From Chitinophaga dinghuensis (GTDB lineage: Bacteria; Bacteroidota; Bacteroidia; Chitinophagales; Chitinophagaceae), in contig NZ_QLMA01000004.1 in assembly GCF_003259435.1 (NCBI RefSeq), forward strand, positions 62,001 through 126,000: a DNA stretch of 64,000 nt. Reading direction: 5' to 3'. Below are positions 8,659 through 16,518 of this stretch, in pieces; within the stretch, counting starts at the first letter, position 1, and every line of letters starts with the position of its first letter. The notes beneath the pieces are model-generated. The model worked only from the letters and a program-made list of their open reading frames with translations, had not been told where the DNA came from and did not search any database. Both the position numbers and the translations under genes were made by a program.

Positions 8659-11148
8659 TTATAAATTTTTGGCCAGCAGTTGAATCTTTTCCTCCATGGC
8701 AACGAGATGCGCTTTGGTAATGGCATCTGCCGCATGAGGAATGGCTTGCCTGATCATACTGGCTAATGTTCTGATTTCTGCGCTGGCAATAGAAGAGGCT
8801 TCTGATTCGCTGATTTCCACTTTCACTTCCCGGGTAATTTTGTACAAAGCGCCCAGATAAGTTTTCTGCATATTTCGATGGAACGCGTCTACCTTAACCT
8901 GACCATTTTTCAGATCAGACCAGATGCCTTTGCGCAGCATATCCATATACTCTTCTACGCCCAGGGTTTTACCCGTGCCAAACCGGCGTTCCAGCATCAT
9001 TACATAGTTAATGCGTTTTGCATCCAGCAGGCTGTTGAGTGAATTGATCTGCATCAATTCCACTGGTTTGTTGCCCATAGGATTATCTACGAGGTCAGTG
9101 ATTTTAGTATCCAGTAACCAGGTGGGCGTGTTGAATAATTCATTGTTGAAAAAGTTGATGGCTGCGATCTGTTTTTCTTTTGGAACTACCGTGTATGCGG
9201 GCAGATCGTCTCCATCTTTGCGAATGGTGTAATTCACCGCCGCGATGTTTTTTACCACATGTACGATATAACGATAATACTGTTGCATTACGTTTTCATA
9301 CATGCTCTTTAACGCCTCATAGTGGCCATCTTCTTCATGTGTCCATGTTTTCAGGTTGGCCATTACACGTTTCAGATTTTTGATACCGTAGCTGCTCGCT
9401 TTGGCTGCATCATCGCCCAGATCCTCGGTTTGACAGCGAGGGTCGAGGGTGCGTGTCTCCCCATCGCCAAACCACAGGCGATTGTTGGCCGCTAAACGCT
9501 CTGTTACCAGCTTACGCATGATTTTACGGTCATCCTCTTCTGTTTTTGCGCCGATCTGTTTGTAGCCAAATTCGATGGCCCATCTATCGTATTCGCCTAT
9601 ACGAGGAAATAGTAATTCCTGTGGAATATGGTCTTCTGGCTGCGCCACATAGTTGAAACGCGCATAGTCCATGATACTGGCGGTATGACCATGTTTGCGG
9701 AGATAACTGATATTACGCAGGCTATCTACCGGCGTCTGGCTGCTGCTCCCAAAGTTATGACGAAGGCCTAGCGTATGGCCTACTTCATGGCTGGACACAA
9801 AGCGGATCAGTTGCCCCATCAACTCTTCATCGAATTTTGGGAAGCGTGCTTTAGGATCATTCGGTCCTGCCTGCACCATGTACCAGTCGTGTACCAGTTC
9901 CATTACATTGTGGTACCATCCGATGTGTGTTTGAATAATTTCACCGCTGCGGGGATCGTGGGTGTTAGGACCATATGCATTGGCTACTTCAGAAGCGAAG
10001 TAATTGATGAAAGAATAACGTACGTCTTCCATATTCATACTCGAATCATTCTCTGGCCATTCTTTTGCCACGATGGCATTTTTGAAGCCTGCTTGTTCAA
10101 ATGCAGCCTGCCAGTCGTTCACGCCTTGAATAAGGTATTTCCGCCACTGCTTTGGCGTTGCAGGATCGATGTATAGTACGATGGGTTTTACAGGTTCCAC
10201 GAGTTCTCCGCGGTTGTAACGTTCTCTGTCTTCCGGCTTGGGTTCCAGTCTCCATCGGTTGATAAACTCGCGGGGTTCTACTTTTTGTTGTGCATCGCCA
10301 TAGGCGGTGTAGGAATTTGCGAAGAATCCAACACGGTCATCCACTAATCTGCGCTGCATGGGCGTTTCCGGTAACGCAATAAAAGAGGTATTGGTAACCA
10401 ATGTCACCGGACGGGCAGGCACGGGCGCCTGGAAGATTTGTGCCACTGGTTTGGTAAGACCATTTTTCGAAATGGCAATTTCGATATTTTCCGGGAATGC
10501 CAGTATGGACTGTACATCCAGGTCTTTCATAGTTTTTACTTCCAGCGCTTTTTTCAGGGCCTGGTGGCCTTCTCCTGCATTGACGAAAGTATTCGGATCG
10601 CGGAGGAATTTGCTTACATCAATCACATAAGACGCCGAATCTTTGCCATAGGCTTTGATAGGGAAGCTGGCAATGACCGCATTCAGATTCGATTGTGTTA
10701 CTGCGCGGTAAATAGCATTGGTGGAATCAGCATCGCTGATAACCAGGTTTAAGCGTACCCGGATGGTTTCGTTAGGACCTTTTTCGAAGATAATGGTCGT
10801 ATTATCGATTTCTTCTCCTGGATAAACGCCAATTCCGCCAGGGGACTGCTTCACACGATTCACTACCAGGATATCTCTTGACAACAGCTTTTCCGGTATC
10901 TCAAAGAAGATGCTATCCATTTCTTTGGTGCGGTGTATGGTAAACAGGCCGGCTTGTGTGATCAGATTACTTTTAATCACTGCACTGTAGGGCTGTACGC
11001 CATTTTTATTGGGCGCGGCAACAGGCTTTGCTGGCGTGGCCGGCGTAGCAGCGGCAGCGGTTTGTTTTGTCTTTTTGTTTCCACCTTTGAACACGGCACA
11101 GGAGGCCATTACAGTTACAAGTGGTATATAAGCATAACGTTTCATCAA
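8659..11148 (-). CDS. Zinc-dependent metalloprotease lipoprotein (DUF5117/DUF4953 type), copy B
   Basis: This 829-residue protein has a lipoprotein-like signal (YIPLVTVMASCAVF; Cys in the lipobox VMASC) and should be periplasmic or surface-anchored. The extended zincin motif HEVGHTLGLRH is at 454-464: two zinc His, catalytic Glu455 and the third His464. A downstream SIMDYARFNYVAQPED segment is probably the Met-turn region (SIMDY). The N-terminal half matches the DUF5118/DUF5117 arrangement of large Bacteroidota zincins, and the region around the active site matches DUF4953. The target protein is unknown. It is the last gene of an operon with a paralogue (12034-14487) and a fatty-acid-hydroxylase-type enzyme. 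Its ATG is doubled (MMKRYAY), so either Met could be used. Confidence 0.92.
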   Translation of the reverse strand: MMKRYAYIPLVTVMASCAVFKGGNKKTKQTAAAATPATPAKPVAAPNKNGVQPYSAVIKSNLITQAGLFTIHRTKEMDSIFFEIPEKLLSRDILVVNRVKQSPGGIGVYPGEEIDNTTIIFEKGPNETIRVRLNLVISDADSTNAIYRAVTQSNLNAVIASFPIKAYGKDSASYVIDVSKFLRDPNTFVNAGEGHQALKKALEVKTMKDLDVQSILAFPENIEIAISKNGLTKPVAQIFQAPVPARPVTLVTNTSFIALPETPMQRRLVDDRVGFFANSYTAYGDAQQKVEPREFINRWRLEPKPEDRERYNRGELVEPVKPIVLYIDPATPKQWRKYLIQGVNDWQAAFEQAGFKNAIVAKEWPENDSSMNMEDVRYSFINYFASEVANAYGPNTHDPRSGEIIQTHIGWYHNVMELVHDWYMVQAGPNDPKARFPKFDEELMGQLIRFVSSHEVGHTLGLRHNFGSSSQTPVDSLRNISYLRKHGHTASIMDYARFNYVAQPEDHIPQELLFPRIGEYDRWAIEFGYKQIGAKTEEDDRKIMRKLVTERLAANNRLWFGDGETRTLDPRCQTEDLGDDAAKASSYGIKNLKRVMANLKTWTHEEDGHYEALKSMYENVMQQYYRYIVHVVKNIAAVNYTIRKDGDDLPAYTVVPKEKQIAAINFFNNELFNTPTWLLDTKITDLVDNPMGNKPVELMQINSLNSLLDAKRINYVMMLERRFGTGKTLGVEEYMDMLRKGIWSDLKNGQVKVDAFHRNMQKTYLGALYKITREVKVEISESEASSIASAEIRTLASMIRQAIPHAADAITKAHLVAMEEKIQLLAKNL

Positions 11149-11221
11149 TGAATACTAAATGATTTTTTAAAATTAAATTCTGGCGCAGATGCGGTATTCT
11201 CACTATAACACGCTGTGGCGG

Positions 11222-12010
11222 TTATTGAACTAGTGATGTGTCAGATTTTCCAAATCTCTTTTCCTGTATCTGATCATATACTTTTACATAGTCAGGATTT
11301 TCCGTTTTCATAATACGGTCCCATACCCGGAAATACAGGCTATAATTGCCTTTGAACTTCGCGTGATGCAGATTGTGATAAGTAGATGTATTGATAATTT
11401 CGAAGAGATACGATTTTCTCAGGCCCTTGGGCATGATCTCATATCCCAGATGTCCGTATACATTAATGATCAGAGAAGATAAGGAGAAGAGCATGACAGA
11501 TAGTGGGTGTAATGGCATGATGAATACCAGCACCAGTACTATTGCCCCTTCTGCAGCGGCTTCCAGCACATGAAAGGAGTAGGCTGACCAGGGAGAAGGA
11601 TTCGTGGATTTATGATGCAGGAGATGTGTCCATTTGAACAAGCGCTCACTGTGCAGTGCCCGGTGCATCCAATAGAAATAGGTATCATGTACCACCAACG
11701 ACAGGATAATACTCAGTGGTATCCACCAGAGCGGGTATGCATTCAGATCCATGTAGATGAACGTATACGGTTTCACTACAGGGGAGAAGGCCAGGATGGC
11801 CATGCCTGCTATCACCAGACTGGAAACAGAGGAATGGAATACTTCCCTGGCGAAGTCCTGGTGTTTTGCGGCTCTATTTTGTATTTTGTTGTTGAATAGT
11901 CTTGCTGCCAGTAGCTTATATACCACTATGAAAGCCATACCGGCGATAATATAGTATCGAAGCATTGTAAAGGCAGACTCGTACAAAAAGTATTTCAGTA
12001 ATTCCTTCAT
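11222..12010 (-). CDS. Sterol desaturase / fatty acid hydroxylase family membrane enzyme
   Basis: This 262-residue integral-membrane di-iron enzyme of the fatty acid hydroxylase superfamily has several hydrophobic helices (about 15-35, 60-80, 92-108 and 155-182). The histidine clusters that ligate iron are all present: HDTYFYWMHRALH at 108-120, HLLHH at 129-133, His187 in HLGYE, and HNLHH at 212-216. Known relatives hydroxylate or desaturate sterols, carotenoids, sphingolipids or fatty acyl chains; the substrate cannot be read from the sequence. It sits between two paralogous secreted metalloproteases, 23 bp after one and 73 bp before the other, all on minus, so it is almost certainly co-transcribed with them. 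That is an unusual partner for a protease. Confidence 0.88.
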   Translation of the reverse strand: MKELLKYFLYESAFTMLRYYIIAGMAFIVVYKLLAARLFNNKIQNRAAKHQDFAREVFHSSVSSLVIAGMAILAFSPVVKPYTFIYMDLNAYPLWWIPLSIILSLVVHDTYFYWMHRALHSERLFKWTHLLHHKSTNPSPWSAYSFHVLEAAAEGAIVLVLVFIMPLHPLSVMLFSLSSLIINVYGHLGYEIMPKGLRKSYLFEIINTSTYHNLHHAKFKGNYSLYFRVWDRIMKTENPDYVKVYDQIQEKRFGKSDTSLVQ

Positions 12011-12033
12011 TGTTTGGCGTTTATTCGTCCACG

Positions 12034-14487
12034 TTATTGATGGGCAGATAGTCGTTCTATTCTTTCGGCCAGGTCGTGCAGATGCATGCTGGTAAGGTTG
12101 TCTGCCGCTGCGGGAATTGCTTTGCGGATCATGTCGGTGATGAGAGTGATTTCATCGGCGGCAATGGTGATCGCATCTGTTTCGTTAACACCTCGTTCTT
12201 CATCCATCGCGATGGTGAACAGTCCGCCTACATAGGCTTTCTGCATATTGCGGTGATAGGCGTCTATTTTTACAACATTGTTTTGCAGGTCGGCCCAGAC
12301 AGTTTTCCGGATGGTGGCCAGTACTTCAGGAATTGTTATCGTACGATCTTCTCCAAATTGTTTGGCTGTTCTCAACAACCGCATAAAGAAAGGAGGATTG
12401 AAAACGGTATTGACAGATTTTATCTGCATGTCTTCCACATAGTCGATAGTATAGGGTAGCATGCATTTATTGAGGAAGGTGCTATCTACTAACCAGGTGG
12501 GAGTAGTAAAGAGTTCTCTGTTGATATATTCCAGGGCTTCGAGTTGTTTTTCTTTGGGCAGTGGTATAAATGCCGGCGCGTCGCTGCCATTGGAAGGGAG
12601 CTGATATTGTATGCCGCCAATACTCATGGATACCTGTTGCAGGTAAGCTAAGAACTGACCGAGTAGCCGATCGTATATTCTACGGAGGTTTTCTGCTGTA
12701 TGTCCTTCTTCGTAAGACCAATTTTCCATTTCCGCCATTACTCTTTTAAGGTTTTTGATCCCAAGGGCATTTGCGCGGGCATTGTTATCTCCGAGGTCTT
12801 CTGTCTGGCATCTGGGGTCCATTACGGGGCGGTCTTCCGACTCGCCATCGCCGAACCACAGGCGGTTATTGGCGGCCAGTCGTTGAGTGGCCAGTTTGCT
12901 CATTATTTTGCTGTCTGCCACTGGCGTGCGAGCGCCAGTTAGTTTATAGCCCCATTCAATCGCCCATTTATCATAGTCATTTACTCTCGGATAGAGGAGT
13001 GCTGCGGGGATGCTATCTTCTGGTTGTGCCACGTAGTTAAAGCGTGCATAGTCCATGATGCTGGCGGTATGTCCGTTTTTTTGGAGGTAGGAGATGCTGC
13101 GGAGACTATCTACCGGCGTCTGGCTGCTGCTCCCGAAATTATGACGTAATCCCAGTGTGTGGCCTACTTCGTGACTGGATACAAAACGAATTAACTGCCC
13201 CATGAGCGCCTCATCGAAGTGTGCGACGCGGGCACGGGGATCATTGGGCCCTGCTTGTATCAGGTACCAATCGTGCAGGAGGTCCATGATATTATGATAC
13301 CAGATAATATTCGTTTGAATGATCTCACCGCTGCGAGGGTCGTGGGTATTGGGGCCGTATGCATTGGCTATTTCGGAGGGAGCATATCTCAATACGGAAT
13401 AGCGGACATCTTCCAGGTTCATAGCGGAATCGCCTTCCGGCCATTCTTTACCTGTGATGGCATTTTTGAATCCTGCCTGTTCGAAGGCTGGCCGCCAGTC
13501 ATTAATACCTTGTATCAGGTAAGGGCGCCACTGTTTTGGCGTAGCGGGATCGATGTATATCACAATAGGTTTTGCTGGTTCTACCAGCTCGCCTTTTTCG
13601 TATCTGGCACGGTCTGCCGGTTTGGGCTCCAGCCTCCAGCGGTTGATAAATTGTCGTTTCTTTACCGCCTGCTGGTCGTCTGCATATTCCATATAACTAT
13701 CTGCAAAATACCCGACCCTTGGGTCAAAGAAACGTTGCTGCATGGGCACTTCCGGCAATGCAATAAAAGAAGTGTTTGTTTCCAGCGATGCAGGTACCGG
13801 CGTTTTGCTGTACAATGTTTTATCGGCAGTACCATTTTTACTGATGGCAATTTCCACGTTGGCAGGATAGGTACGTATATCCGTTACCGTGTGTTCCTTC
13901 ATGGCAGCTACCGTCAAAAATTTATTGATATCACCTTCTGCCTCATTGACGAAGCTGCCGGGATCTTTCAGGATGGCCGTTACGTCTACTACATAGCTGG
14001 CATTGTTTTTACCATAGGCCCGGATGGGCAGTGTGGCAATTATGCCGTTGATATTGGAGGCTTTCACTGCGCGGTAGATAGCGCTGGCGGTATCGGCCAG
14101 ACTTGTCTGGTAGCGCAGTTTCAGCAGAATGGTTTCATTCGGGCCTTTTTCGAAAGTGATGGTGCGGTTGCATAGTTCCTCGCCGGAGTACATTTTGACG
14201 CCGCTGCTTACTTTTCGAATGCGATTGATGGCGAGGATGTCTCTGCCTATCAGGTGTTCATCTATTTCGAAGAGGATGGTATCTTTTTCCGGTGTGCTAT
14301 GAACGGTAAAAAGTCCCTGTTGGGTAATCATCTCTTTTGTTACCACGCTGGCAAAGGGTTTCACACCGTTTTTGTTGGCGGGTGTTTCCGGAATGGCAGT
14401 GGTGGCAGTCTTTTTATTTCCGCTTTTAGAAACGGCGCAGGAGGCCAGTATCATTGCCAGCGGAATATAAGCATATCGATTCTTCAC
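12034..14487 (-). CDS. Zinc-dependent metalloprotease lipoprotein (DUF5117/DUF4953 type), copy A, GTG start
   Basis: This is the paralogue of the 8659-11148 protein and is similar along its whole length. From the GTG at 14487 it has 817 residues beginning VKNRYAYIPLAMILASCAV, which aligns with the MKRYAYIPLVTVMASCAV start of its sister and keeps the lipobox ILASC. The active site HEVGHTLGLRH is at 439-449, with SIMDYARFNYVAQPED downstream. The open frame continues 67 codons upstream to 14688, but that stretch runs through the upstream lipoprotein gene and does not resemble a signal peptide. The GTG leaves a 28-bp gap to the upstream stop. It is inferred to be exported and to cleave proteins or peptides at the envelope. 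Confidence 0.9.
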   Translation of the reverse strand: MKNRYAYIPLAMILASCAVSKSGNKKTATTAIPETPANKNGVKPFASVVTKEMITQQGLFTVHSTPEKDTILFEIDEHLIGRDILAINRIRKVSSGVKMYSGEELCNRTITFEKGPNETILLKLRYQTSLADTASAIYRAVKASNINGIIATLPIRAYGKNNASYVVDVTAILKDPGSFVNEAEGDINKFLTVAAMKEHTVTDIRTYPANVEIAISKNGTADKTLYSKTPVPASLETNTSFIALPEVPMQQRFFDPRVGYFADSYMEYADDQQAVKKRQFINRWRLEPKPADRARYEKGELVEPAKPIVIYIDPATPKQWRPYLIQGINDWRPAFEQAGFKNAITGKEWPEGDSAMNLEDVRYSVLRYAPSEIANAYGPNTHDPRSGEIIQTNIIWYHNIMDLLHDWYLIQAGPNDPRARVAHFDEALMGQLIRFVSSHEVGHTLGLRHNFGSSSQTPVDSLRSISYLQKNGHTASIMDYARFNYVAQPEDSIPAALLYPRVNDYDKWAIEWGYKLTGARTPVADSKIMSKLATQRLAANNRLWFGDGESEDRPVMDPRCQTEDLGDNNARANALGIKNLKRVMAEMENWSYEEGHTAENLRRIYDRLLGQFLAYLQQVSMSIGGIQYQLPSNGSDAPAFIPLPKEKQLEALEYINRELFTTPTWLVDSTFLNKCMLPYTIDYVEDMQIKSVNTVFNPPFFMRLLRTAKQFGEDRTITIPEVLATIRKTVWADLQNNVVKIDAYHRNMQKAYVGGLFTIAMDEERGVNETDAITIAADEITLITDMIRKAIPAAADNLTSMHLHDLAERIERLSAHQ

Positions 14488-14515
14488 GGAGTTGAGATTG
14501 ATGGTGGATATTATA

Positions 14516-15154
14516 TTAGCGGAAGCAGTGTTGGACCTGTATATCCTGCAATGTGGATCGTTCTGCGGTCTTGATGGCAGGCAGTTGCACGAAGACGCTA
14601 TCGTTCGTAAAACGTGCGGTGGCTGTCTGAATGCCTGGTATCTGCTGAAGGATATTCGTGTATTCGTTGAGTCTGGCCGTAGCGGCATCGTCCCAGATAA
14701 ACACTACCGGAAAAGATTTGCCGGCGGCGTTGACGATGAAATCAGAGGATCGCGTATGCTGGCCGGTGCTGCGTAAGTCGATCAGAACGCCTGTTTGCAA
14801 GGATGCCCACTGTTTGATGAAAGAAGTTGCCAAGGGTCGGTATTGTTCTACGAGGGTAATGGCTTTCTCATCGGCGGCAGCATCTCTTAATGCGACGGCC
14901 GTGAATTTAACTTTCTGTTCTTCTATTTCCAGCGTGACCGTAGTGGTGGTAAAGGGAAATATGCCGGCTGACAGGTTATCTACAGGAATATCCTCTCCCA
15001 GATTGAGGATATGATTATCGGGTAGTTGACTTCTGTCTGGCATATCATGGCCGCCGGGAGCCTTTTTCCGGGATTCGGTACAACTAAACAGGATGGTACT
15101 GCAAAGCAGTAGGCAAGCCCATTTTAGCATTTTTTTATTCGTTCTGAACAGCAT
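14516..15154 (-). CDS. Hypothetical lipoprotein at the head of the metalloprotease operon
   Basis: I do not recognise the family of this 212-residue protein. It has a basic N-region (MLFRTNKKMLKWAC), a hydrophobic segment and a lipobox LFSC, so it should be a lipoprotein. ATGs at codons 1 and 9 are both usable. The mature part is a mixed alpha/beta sequence with no catalytic motif that I can name, and the C-terminal half (QQIPGIQTATARFTNDSVFV) looks like a small beta-rich domain. It is the first gene of the minus-strand operon, 28 bp upstream of metalloprotease copy A, so a role linked to those proteases is plausible but unproven. Confidence 0.75.
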   Translation of the reverse strand: MLFRTNKKMLKWACLLLCSTILFSCTESRKKAPGGHDMPDRSQLPDNHILNLGEDIPVDNLSAGIFPFTTTTVTLEIEEQKVKFTAVALRDAAADEKAITLVEQYRPLATSFIKQWASLQTGVLIDLRSTGQHTRSSDFIVNAAGKSFPVVFIWDDAATARLNEYTNILQQIPGIQTATARFTNDSVFVQLPAIKTAERSTLQDIQVQHCFR

Positions 15155-15274
15155 GATAAATAAATCTAGTGCTGATAGAACACGTCATGAAGGGGAATGA
15201 ACTAGTGGGGAACGAAAAAAGTTAGCGGGCGTAAATTACACGAATGACGATTGTATTTAATGTGTTGGGAGATA

Positions 15275-15310
15275 AAAACGGCCTGCTTATTTATGAGAGC
15301 AGGCCGTTTT
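15275..15310 (-). terminator. Intrinsic terminator after the deoxynucleoside kinase gene
   Basis: A 12-bp perfect stem (15275-15286 with 15299-15310), extendable by one A-T pair, begins 5 nt beyond the kinase stop at 15315. On the minus strand it ends in a run of five U. Confidence 0.8.
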
Positions 15311-15314
15311 AAGA

Positions 15315-15944
15315 TTATAGTTTCAGGTAATTGATACCTGGTTCATATTCTTCATCCAGTGCTTTGACTAGTTTGTTGAAATCGTCCGGATTGCGGAGGA
15401 AATCCATCTTCGTCGTATCTACCATGAGCGTACGTATGGGATGCTGTTTGATGTATTGCATGTACATATCGTGTACATTCAGGAGGTAAGCATCCGGGAT
15501 GGACTGTTCGTAGGAACGGTTTCTTTTTTTGATATTTTGTTGGAGTTGCGTTACTGGCGCATTGAGGTAGATCAGGAGTTCCGGCTGTACCAGTTGTGGA
15601 TTGATGATATCGAACAGTTTCTGGTAGAGGGAGTATTCTTCTTCCGGCAGATTGATTTTTGCGAAGAGCAGGCTTTTGATAAACAGGTAATCAGAGATGA
15701 TCACATCGCTGAAGAGGTCTTGCGACTGTAGCATATCCTTGAGTTGTTTATAGCGTTCGGCCATAAAGAACAGTTCCAGCGGGAATGCGTATTGTTGGGG
15801 ACTTTTGTAAAACAGTGGCAGGAACGGATTATCGGCAAATTCCTCCAGGATAAGTTTGGAGGAAAAATGTTTGGCCAACATATTGGCCAGAGTGGTTTTG
15901 CCTGCTCCGATGTTACCTTCTATCGTAATAAATTTATAGCGCAT
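15315..15944 (-). CDS. Deoxynucleoside kinase family protein
   Basis: This 209-residue nucleoside-salvage kinase phosphorylates deoxynucleosides (deoxyadenosine/deoxyguanosine kinase type) using ATP in the cytoplasm. The P-loop GNIGAGKTT is at residues 10-18. The EEFADNPFLPLFY stretch matches the substrate-binding E..(D)NP(F) region. The KKRNRSYEQSIPDAYL region matches the arginine-rich lid (family pattern R.R..E). The start at 15944 puts the first strand (YKFITIEG) correctly ahead of the P-loop. It lies 10 bp downstream of folK and is probably co-transcribed with it; this folate-kinase/nucleoside-kinase pairing is common in Bacteroidota. Confidence 0.9.
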   Translation of the reverse strand: MRYKFITIEGNIGAGKTTLANMLAKHFSSKLILEEFADNPFLPLFYKSPQQYAFPLELFFMAERYKQLKDMLQSQDLFSDVIISDYLFIKSLLFAKINLPEEEYSLYQKLFDIINPQLVQPELLIYLNAPVTQLQQNIKKRNRSYEQSIPDAYLLNVHDMYMQYIKQHPIRTLMVDTTKMDFLRNPDDFNKLVKALDEEYEPGINYLKL

Positions 15945-15954
15945 GAATCTTCTT

Positions 15955-16434
15955 TTAGAGTTTGTAAGCCGGCAATTTATCCGGGGAAACGGCCAGTAGT
16001 TGGCTGATAGTTTGTTGCAGCACTGGATGTATGAACCCGGGAATAATTTCTTCCAGCGGCTTTAGTACAAAGTTACGCAGTTGCATGCGCGGATGTGGAA
16101 TTTTAAGTTCTGGTAGGGAGATGACATCTGCATTAAAGAATATCATGTCTATATCGATCACCCGGGAACCCCATTTTTCCTGGCGCACCCGACCAATGTT
16201 GCGTTCAATCTCCAGCAGACATTGGAGCAGGGCAGGAGCATCCAGTTCGGTTTGGACTTCCAGCCCCTGGTTTAAATAGTCCGGCTGATCTGTGACGCCC
16301 CAGGGCGCTGTTTGGTACAGGGCAGATTTTTTCGTGACCTGGCCGGCCTTTTCTCCGATCAGCTGAACGGCTTTTTCCAGGCTTAATCTGGGGTCTCCCA
16401 GATTACCACCTATAAGTAATATTGCTGTATTCAT
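15955..16434 (-). CDS. folK: 2-amino-4-hydroxy-6-hydroxymethyldihydropteridine diphosphokinase (HPPK)
   Basis: HPPK transfers pyrophosphate from ATP to 6-hydroxymethyl-7,8-dihydropterin, the step before dihydropteroate synthase in folate synthesis. From the ATG at 16434 it has 159 residues, normal for the family. GGNLGD at 9-14 and the signature R84..KWG.R91..D94.D96, which carries the two Mg-binding aspartates, are present. The ATG six codons upstream (16452) would add GLEIY before the conserved first strand (AILLIGGN); the shorter start also places a -7 promoter element (16450-16457) just outside the gene. It is divergent from sppA. Confidence 0.92.
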   Translation of the reverse strand: MNTAILLIGGNLGDPRLSLEKAVQLIGEKAGQVTKKSALYQTAPWGVTDQPDYLNQGLEVQTELDAPALLQCLLEIERNIGRVRQEKWGSRVIDIDMIFFNADVISLPELKIPHPRMQLRNFVLKPLEEIIPGFIHPVLQQTISQLLAVSPDKLPAYKL

Positions 16435-16449
16435 GTATATTTCGAGCCC

Positions 16450-16457
16450 CAAAAGTA
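16450..16457 (-). promoter_or_regulatory. Candidate -7 element for folK
   Basis: Read on minus, this is TACTTTTG, an exact match to the Bacteroidota -7 pattern TAnnTTTG, 16 nt upstream of the folK ATG. No good -33 TTG is present at the usual spacing. It lies back to back with the sppA element at 16469-16476. Confidence 0.4.
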
Positions 16458-16468
16458 GCTATATTCCG

Positions 16469-16476
16469 TATTTTTG
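16469..16476 (+). promoter_or_regulatory. Candidate -7 element for sppA
   Basis: TATTTTTG is an exact match to TAnnTTTG. It would give a leader of roughly 35 nt before the ATG at 16519. The -33 half is weak. Confidence 0.4.
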
Positions 16477-16518
16477 AAAAAATGTATCTTTCCATTCTGT
16501 TTCATTTAACTCTTTAAC

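Noticed and set aside
13219..14175. 318-aa open frame on plus
   Set aside because: It lies antisense inside the metalloprotease copy A gene, a by-product of its codon usage; the translation is Cys/Phe/Ile-rich with no family features.
14488..14688. 67-codon N-terminal extension of metalloprotease copy A
   Set aside because: It overlaps the upstream lipoprotein gene, has no signal-peptide character, and the paralogue starts at the equivalent of the GTG at 14487.
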